Under the pieces are notes generated by a model. The model made no database searches, was not told where the DNA came from, and saw nothing but the letters and a program-made list of their open reading frames with translations. 10,999 nucleotides of DNA from Pleurotus ostreatus/Saccharomyces cerevisiae fusant (Eukaryota; Opisthokonta), in the NCBI GenBank assembly GCA_024196135.1, contig JAMQCK010001188.1:1-10999 (forward strand), read 5' to 3'. The translations under genes and the position numbers were made by a program. This document shows, in pieces, positions 1 to 6,711 of this stretch (within the stretch, counting starts at the first letter, position 1; the number at the start of each line of letters is the position of its first letter).

Positions 1-2613
1 CTTGCCCAGATTACAAGTTCGAAACGCCAAATGAGCCACCACCTCCAGCGGTAGATGACGAGATCAGGCGGAGGGAAGAGGAGGAGCTGCAGCGCGTCCT
101 GGAGATGAGCATGCAAGATCGCGGGGGACGTGGCGCTTGGTGTGCGTGTCGTCTCATACCACTGGGATGATGTATGCTGACGAAAGCGCAGCCGACTTCA
201 CCTCCAACGGAGATACGGCCGGCTCATCCGGCAGCGGCGGGGGATACAGCGGTGGGTATGCACCTGCCGCCGCCCCAGCTGTCGCCGCCGCTCCCGCACC
301 TGCTGCCCAACCATACTCTGCACCCCAATCAGCCGTATCGCACGTAGCTTCATCCCCTGCACCTTATAGCGCAACATCCGCGTACTCATCGTCAATATCA
401 TCCGTGGGAGCGACGACCACGAGCTCTCCTGCAACTCCTGCGCCTGGGCAAGGCAACGGTATTATCACTCGTGTGCGAGCATTATACTCCTTCGAGCCGA
501 CCGAGCCGGGTGAATTGGCATTTGAGAAGGGTGATATTATCAAGGTGAAACAGTCAAGCGCTGTCCCGCTCTGTAAACTGACAAGTGATGTAGGTCGTTG
601 ACCGGGGATACAAGGATTGGTGGCGTGGCCAATCCAAGGGCCGTACGGTACGCTTTTTCCCTGTTATCCTCTGTACTCGATGTTGAGTCCGACACGTAGG
701 GCATATTCCCTGTCAACTACGTGGAGCCCTTGCCGGAGCCGTCAGCAGCTGAGCTTGCGCGCGAAGCAGAGGCAGAAGCCGCAGTTTTCGCACAAGCGGT
801 CAATGTAGATCGCTTGCTCAATATGTTGAAATCGCTCGACCCTGCACGCGACAATCTGGCGGACAACGAAGAGATACAGGTCCGTCAGATTCATGCCTCA
901 CGTCGCTGCACAAGCTGATTGTTCTTCAGGAGCTCTACCACTCCTGCATGTCGCTCCGTCCGAAGATTGTCAAGCTCATCGACAAGTACAGCCAGAAGAG
1001 GGGTACGCGTCCCATGCTTCTCTACTTCCGTAAGAGGATGTTGACAGCTTTTGCTTATAGCCGACCTCGTGTCCATGAACGAGGCTTTCGTACGTGCTCG
1101 TACCATCTTCGATAGGATGATGGAGGATAGCTTGCAGCGCAACAGTACGTCCATCTATTCTATGTGACCTGACAAATACTGATGTTGCTTAGCATACGAG
1201 CCGGGTCCGTACAGTGCGCCTGGCGCTTCCCCATACGGTCCTCAGAGTCCCGACTCGCGCGCGGCGGCCCAGTATGCTGCATATCCGCCGCAGCCGTATG
1301 CGCAGCCGGGTTACCCATCACCTGCGGGGTACGAGGGCTACCCGCCACCGACGCCGGGAGCTGCCTATGTACCGCCGACCCCAGGATATCCTCAAGGCGC
1401 CTATGGTCCCCAGCAACCTGCGGGTGCACCTGCATACGGCCCACAACAGCCCGGACCTTACGGATACCCGCAGCAACCTCCGCCTCAGGGGTACACTTCG
1501 CCACCAGGTGCTTATCCGCAACAGGCGGGTGCAGCATACCCTGGACAGGCAGGCCCGCAGCCGTATCCCCCTCAGGCCGACCCTCAGGCGCACGCGCAAG
1601 CACCACCTCAACAAAGCCCCAACATCCCGCCTCAGAAGCAGCCGTCCTTGGGACCCACTCCCTACCCGCAGCCTCAGCAGGCTCCTGCAGGCTACCCTGA
1701 GCCGACTGGCTCGCCTGCTGCTGCACCGCAGCCGTATGAGAACCCCATACCCACTCAGCCTTACGGCGCTTCACCTTACCCCGCGCAAGCTGGTTCGCCC
1801 CAGCCGCATATTCAGCCTCAAGCTACGCTGTCCCAGCAATCATTGCATATCCAGACTTCGCTGCAGCAGCCTGAGCCTCAGCAGCAGCAACCGGCGCCGC
1901 AACAGCAGCAGCCAATTCAGCAACAGCCACAGCAGGTCCAGCAGCAGCCGCAGTCAGCAGTACAGCAGCAACCAGCGGTACAGCAGCAACCGGTGGTACA
2001 GCAGCAGCCTCAGCCTATCGCGCAGGAGCAGCAACCCATCACACAGGGACCTCCGTATGTGTACGACCCACAGGCGAAGTACGCGGACCCGAACGTCCAG
2101 GCGTGGGCGAACTACTACGCTCACGGCGGTCGCGACCCTGCTGGCGCCGTCTACTTCTTCAGTGTGCCCGGCGTCACGGAAGAGCTGCCCAACCCGAACG
2201 GGCCACCGCAGGCTAGTCAGGCTGAAGCGCAAGGAGGCGCTAACGCGTCGACGCTGCAGCGGGCAGACTCGAGCGGCGGCGCGTCCGTACTGAGCGCAGG
2301 GGCGTCTACTGTGCGCGCGAACTCGATAGGCGGCGCGTCGATGATGAGCGCGGCGACTGTGCAGCCGAGTGCTGGACCCGAGCTCGCCAACCCGCATGCG
2401 GCGCAGCCGGAGGTCAGCGCGGTCAGCCCCTCTGCGGCGGCACCTGCGGAGGCTCACCATGCATCGACGCCGTCGTGGGTCCTTCCCAAGCGTACACCTG
2501 GTACAGGCTTAATGGGTGGTGCTCCGCGCAGCCCATCTGGCGGCGCGGAAGATGGTGTGCATGGCATGCAGGGGCAATTCGCAGCGATGAATGTGGGCAA
2601 TGGACCCGCGTAG
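1..2613 (+). CDS. HSE1: Hse1, STAM-like ESCRT-0 subunit (5' end missing)
   Basis: Hse1 pairs with Vps27 on endosomes to bind ubiquitinated membrane cargo and start multivesicular-body sorting. Exon model: <1-141, 192-544, 594-647, 700-879, 930-1002, 1061-1144, 1193-2613, with six GT-AG introns of 48-58 nt; every junction keeps frame and the stop is TAG at 2611-2613. About 767 residues lie in the window. Counting from the first full codon at position 3, the order is: a UIM at about 25-39 (EEEELQRVLEMSMQD), a Ser/Gly/Ala/Pro linker, an SH3 domain at about 139-194 (ALYSF, a Trp pair in KDWWRG, IFPVNYVE), the GAT/coiled-coil region at about 200-294 (DNLADNEEIQ, RPKIVKLIDKYSQKR, LVSMNEAFVRARTIFD), then a tail of about 470 residues rich in Pro, Gln, Tyr and Ala. 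The N-terminal VHS domain is expected upstream. Family assignment is secure from the UIM-SH3-GAT order; the splice sites are inferred. Oddities are Val32 in the UIM and ALYSF instead of the usual ALYDF. Confidence 0.93.
1861..2040 (+). repeat. CAG/CAA-rich glutamine tract in the HSE1 tail
   Basis: This in-frame stretch encodes mostly Gln and Pro (about residues 518-577 of the visible Hse1). It includes an 18-nt near-tandem repeat: units at 1960-1977 and 1978-1995 differ at two bases and encode VQQQPA and VQQQPV, followed by a diverged third copy at 1996-2013. Mixed CAG and CAA codons interrupt the array, which usually limits slippage, but unit-number differences between strains are plausible. 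Confidence 0.85.
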
Positions 2614-3312
2614 GCTATTCGACGTTGCATTCAGAAGTTCTTTCACTACCTATCTATTTACTAGTCCGTCGCATGTGCTCTAGGGAATGAAAACCCTGAC
2701 TTGTATACGTGGATAGACCGATGGTCACTTCGATGATGGAGCGCTGATTCTGCCGTAGACGATCAGCAGTAAGTATTGGCAAGTCCTTGCGAGAAACAGA
2801 GGGCCCGAATTGGGCAACAATCGGGCAAAGTTGAAGGACTACCATGACTCACAAGGGACGGTGTTTGCACTAATTTGTGACATTCAAAGTCCGACCTGGA
2901 AGTGAAGGACAGCTTGGAAGCAGCGCCCATGAGCGCTGAGCGCCTGAACCACGCTTCTCTTTCGCATCATCTAAATGAAGGCACCTTGGTATCTTCCCAC
3001 ATCTCCGCGAAGCTGTTTACCAGCTACGAGACTGGTGGCAAGTTTCTCATCGATTATCGCTGCAGGGCCCCACACCTTCTCGTATTTATTCTACATCCGG
3101 CAGCTTATCTGTCCATCTAGCAATCGCGCTTTTCTCTCCTGTATGCACGCATCGACGTGAACCGTACACTTGTGCTCTCGAGATGCTCACAATCACCACC
3201 GGCATTTTCGATGGACCGACAGCATCACCTTGGAATTGTGAGTACCTGGCAACTGAATCCTTGTACCCATCGTCTGAATTGTAGGATCAGGGGGGTGTCA
3301 AGCAAGATATCG

Positions 3313-3331
3313 ATACTAGTATAACTAGTAT
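3313..3331. promoter_or_regulatory. Perfect 8+8 inverted repeat upstream of the CorA gene
   Basis: ATACTAGT, a 3-nt spacer ATA, then ACTAGTAT: the two arms are exact reverse complements. The element lies about 250 nt upstream of the CorA start codon, in non-coding sequence. That position and symmetry would suit a site for a dimeric transcription factor, but no factor is identified and an AT-rich chance palindrome is possible. Confidence 0.35.
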
Positions 3332-3501
3332 TCCATGTCCGACTTCTGTCTTCTGGCTTCGCTATTGAACGCTCCTTCGAAGGCGTCTCTGCCATCCGCT
3401 CTCGAGCTCGGTTAGTTCCTTGCGCCGTTGTCGTCCATTCTATGCGTCGTAACACCGAGATACTCCCTGTGGAGTAAGGAGCTTCGGCCTCGTCGTCTGG
3501 G

Positions 3502-3509
3502 CTTAAAAG
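3502..3509 (+). promoter_or_regulatory. TATA-like box (CTTAAAAG) of the CorA gene
   Basis: CTTAAAAG stands out in a GC-rich background 72-79 nt before the ATG at 3581, and a pyrimidine-rich CCACCTCCACC stretch follows it. If it works as a TATA element, transcription would begin roughly at 3530-3540, leaving a short leader. This rests on position and sequence only. Confidence 0.3.
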
Positions 3510-3517
3510 GGAACACA

Positions 3518-3565
3518 ATGAGAAGAGACGAACCTACTTCCACCTCCACCGCCACGTCCACGTAG
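3518..3565 (+). other. Possible 15-codon upstream ORF in the CorA leader
   Basis: An ATG at 3518 with A at -3 opens a frame encoding MRRDEPTSTSTATST, closed by TAG at 3563-3565, 15 nt before the main ATG. It is in the same frame as the main CDS, so the TAG also rules out a longer N-terminus by simple extension. It matters only if transcription starts upstream of 3518; the TATA-like box could place the transcript start downstream of it. Confidence 0.35.
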
Positions 3566-3580
3566 TCAGAAGTTGTCACC

Positions 3581-5702
3581 ATGACCCGCAAAATCGACGA
3601 AACCCTCTCTCACTCGTCGAATGCCGATTTTCTCTCAGCCGTCAATGCTGCATCGTTGACGTCCAACGATGGCAACCCGCGCAACTTCGCGCAAGTGGTC
3701 CCTCGCGCGGGCGTCGGCCTCCCTATCCGTCCTTTCCCTCATGTGAACCCATCCCCAAGCGCCCGACGCGCATCTTCTGGACGCATCCAACGCTTCCGCA
3801 CGGCGGTAGGCAAGGTCATCGCAATGCAGGCGCATTTCAGCGGACGCAGGATCAGCAGCGAGCCTGGAGTTGACCCGCGTCACCCTATGACGGACACGCA
3901 GTACGGCGGGATTCACCAAGACTGCGAGATCGAACTGTTCGACTACTCGGGCTGGTCGCTGAGTGCGTCGGGGAGTATGAAGAACGCAGAGTTTGTGGAC
4001 CTCATGGGGAACGACCAGGCCAGCATGCGCAAGCCGTGGGTCAAGGTGCGGTGGATCAATATCAGTGGAATTAGTTGGGATGTGATAAAGGCCGTGTCCC
4101 TTCGCTACGGTGCGTGCTCAGGCTTTCGCTGCGGTGCCGCCACTGACAATACACAGATTTGCATCCCCTCGCCCTGGAAGACGTCCTGCTGAAGGGCAGC
4201 AGCAAGCGCTCCAAGGCTCAATATCATGCGAAACACCTATTCATTCGTATACTCTGCCATGAGCTTGTGAAGCCAGACGACCCTGACGACCCTGCCCCAA
4301 CTCCTGCATATACGAGATGCGACTCTCCTCGGCCAATGGAAAACGGTCAGCAGTCCAACGACGATAAGCGAGCGGCCCACGGCTCAGCACCTCATGCGTC
4401 CACGCACTGGCGTAGAGCATGGCCCTGGAATGCGGCGACAACGCATGACATTGAGTCGAAGCCCAGCGTACCCTTGTCCCGACCTTTGTTCACGTCGGTA
4501 GCTTCCAGTCAGAGGATTATCCAGGATATAGTGCGTACGCTTCGAAAATATTGTCATTGAGATCTAACATATAGCTCAGCAACGCAAGATACGCGATGAG
4601 GCTGACGTGACCGTCAAGGCGCTCAAGCGTGATGGGCGCGTCCCCGTGCGCGTGTCCCCCTTCTATATATTTCTCCTCCGCGACGACACGGTCATCTCCA
4701 TCTCTGCCTCCCCATCCGGGCATGCACTGACCGCACCCATCGCCACACACCTTCGTCAACGCAGTAGCCTCGTGCGTAAAACCGCTGACCCGTCACTGCT
4801 CGTACAGAGCTTGCTAGACCTATTGGTGAGGAAGGGAGTCCAGATCATTGACACATTCAACGACCGAATCAACGACTTTGAACGCGAGGTGTTGCTCCAG
4901 CCAAGTGTTCAGACTGTCCAAAATCTGCACATCATGTCGGGCGACCTCATAATGTATCAGCGGACGCTAGACCCGATAAAGACGGCCATCGATGGGTTGA
5001 GAGATACGAAGAGGTGGACAGCGACCGTGGATCCAGAGGATGAAAAGCCGTTCATGAGCGATAAGAGCAAGGCTTACCTGGTGCGTGTCTTGTCTTACCG
5101 TCAATGAACTCGAAGAACCGATGCATTTTCTCTTCCTCAGGCGGATGTGTCCGACCATATGGATTATATTTTGTCCAGTATGGATCTATTCGCGAATATC
5201 ACGAAGAACCTTATGGACTTTACCTTCGACGTACGTTCGACTTTGCACTCTGCGAGTAGATAGCTTATGTCTCATTACAGATGACTTCGCACGAAATGAA
5301 CGAAACAATGCAGGTGTTGTTCTCTTAGGAATATATCTATTAGCTCACTCTGCCCAAGGCGTCGGCTAACACTCGCCACGATTATATTCCTGCCGATGAC
5401 GCTCTTGACGGGATACTTCGTGGGTCACTGCTCATGGCCCTCGTTGCAATACGGCTTACATCGATTCCAGGGCATGAATTTCAACGAATTCTGGAGTGTC
5501 GAGAACAACTCGGACATGTTCTTCTGGGAGCTCGCAGCTCCCATACTCATTGCTGTCACTGCTGTGTTCATGTGGCGCGACTTCAAGAAGTTGGGGAGAT
5601 ACTTGAGAAATCAGTGGGTTATGCGAGATGCCGTGAGTCTTCAAGCTTTGAAAAAAACAACAATACGCGCTGACTTATTTCCAGATGCGCCGCTCTCCTT
5701 AG
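3581..5702 (+). CDS. CorA-family Mg2+/divalent cation transporter, complete
   Basis: This is a membrane channel-type carrier of the CorA superfamily, moving Mg2+ or related divalent cations. Exon model: 3581-4109, 4157-4530, 4580-5080, 5141-5230, 5281-5315, 5359-5419, 5471-5632, 5685-5702, about 589 aa. The start is the first ATG after an in-frame TAG at 3563. Residues 1-110 are Ser/Arg-rich and probably disordered. The cytosolic CorA fold follows, with CEIELFDYSGW near 114, RWINISGISWDVIKA near 160 and HPLALEDVL at 179-187. A polar insertion fills about 214-300, then VRVSPFYIFLLRDDTVISI and the long stalk helix. LFANITKNLMDFTFD ends near 498. TM1 is about 511-530, the GMN motif 531-533, an acidic loop follows, and TM2 is about 548-565. 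The tail is short and basic. The family call is firm. Sequence motifs resemble bacterial-type CorA more than yeast Alr1 or Mrs2, so plasma membrane is only my guess for location. The exon 5/6 junction is uncertain (see findings). Confidence 0.9.
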
Positions 5703-6597
5703 GAAACCCCGTTCCTCCAGCACTGCAATATACTGCGACAAGTCTTACCAATACTTATCCAAAGTTCATGGATCCAAAGAAGGGTTCGACGTACCCATCG
5801 CCGACTCGCGACCTCATGTGCTCTCATTCGATGTACGTTTCTTGAATAGTATGACGTGCATATAATGATGATGCTAGCACTCAATATTTAAGGCAAGAGC
5901 TACCGCGACCCCGTCTCAAAGCCACTGTTCTGTTGGCGGATCATTCGTACCTTCGCTCCTTGGATGTCGCTTCTGGAGAAAAATATACATTGTGTTCTGG
6001 CAGTGATACGGCAATGTGTACTTGACAGTCCTGCACTCTTGTTCAATGACCTGCAAAGTTAGGGTGAAAGTAAGTGGCGGCACGCGGAAAGGAGGGATGG
6101 TGTTAATCCTTTGCGGAGGGCCAGCATCATGGGCGGAATGAACCGTGACGTGACGCATGTATAGGTCGTCACATCAAGTTGACTGCACGTGCCAGACACC
6201 TGCTGGGAGGCCAAGACCGTCCAGTGGCTCCAGTGTCTTTCACCGGGATGGCGACGGGTTGTCTGAACCATCTACATTGACGGTCTACGATTAGCGTGTG
6301 ATAGGCATACACAACCCATGTAAAAAGGCTGATATCCTGCCATATGCAGCGCGTAATGAAAAGCAACATGAGGGAGAAGCTACACTGAAGAACTCGAGAT
6401 AGTAAGTAGGAGAGTCCATGACGATGAAAGAGGTATGAGGGATATGAGCAGGAGACCGGGATCCAAAGAACGATACTGGCGCGTCAGGATCATAGATGGA
6501 ACGCGATAAATACAAGAACCCTCCGTGATATAGCCAGACACGAATAGGTCGACGACATAAGCGATAACCGACAGAGTTCGCGAGAAGGATATAGAAC

Positions 6598-6628
<31 letters not shown>

Positions 6629-6711
6629 ACGCAAGTCGGCTTCGAACGACAGATAGACGATGCATAAGATATCACATAATGAATAACCAGGGGCCCGGTT
6701 GTGGTATGCTC
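5703..6711. other. Convergent intergenic region (3' ends of the CorA and RhoGAP genes)
   Basis: About 1 kb separates the CorA stop codon from the RhoGAP stop codon, and the two genes point toward each other. It should contain both 3' UTRs and terminators. I saw no domain-bearing frame on either strand, no RNA gene and no perfect AATAAA signal in the right orientation. The minus-strand open frames at about 6291-6715 are low-complexity His-Thr peptides from the (TG)n repeat, not genes. Confidence 0.65.
6601..6628. repeat. (TG)14 dinucleotide microsatellite
   Basis: Fourteen uninterrupted TG units lie in non-coding sequence about 85-110 nt beyond the RhoGAP stop codon, read on that gene's strand as (CA)14. 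It may therefore sit in the RhoGAP 3' UTR. Uninterrupted arrays of this length are usually length-polymorphic. Confidence 0.95.

Larger units (their letters stand above)
2614..3580. other. Intergenic region between HSE1 and the CorA gene
   Basis: This stretch of about 970 nt holds the HSE1 3' end and the CorA gene promoter and leader. Short open frames exist (for example 2902-3120 on + and 3225-3518 on -), but their products show no domain, no repeated conserved motif and no supporting splice structure, so I call no gene. No clear AATAAA signal follows the HSE1 stop. The recognisable elements are an inverted repeat at 3313-3331, a TATA-like box at 3502-3509 and a possible upstream ORF at 3518-3565, each listed separately. 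Confidence 0.7.

Noticed and set aside
1160..2293. Long open frames overlapping the HSE1 tail on both strands (1214-2293 on +, 1160-1774 and 1954-2460 on -)
   Set aside because: They are side products of GC-rich, repetitive Pro/Gln codons. Their peptides are Arg/Ser/Leu-rich with no domain, and the frame that continues Hse1 after the 1145-1192 intron explains the region.
2902..3518. Small open frames in the HSE1-CorA intergenic region
   Set aside because: They are 60-100 codons long with no recognisable domain, no convincing splice partners and a composition like the surrounding non-coding DNA.
6183..6194. CACGTG E-box-like palindrome in the convergent intergenic region
   Set aside because: It is a common 6-bp palindrome far from any promoter in this window, with no support for a function.
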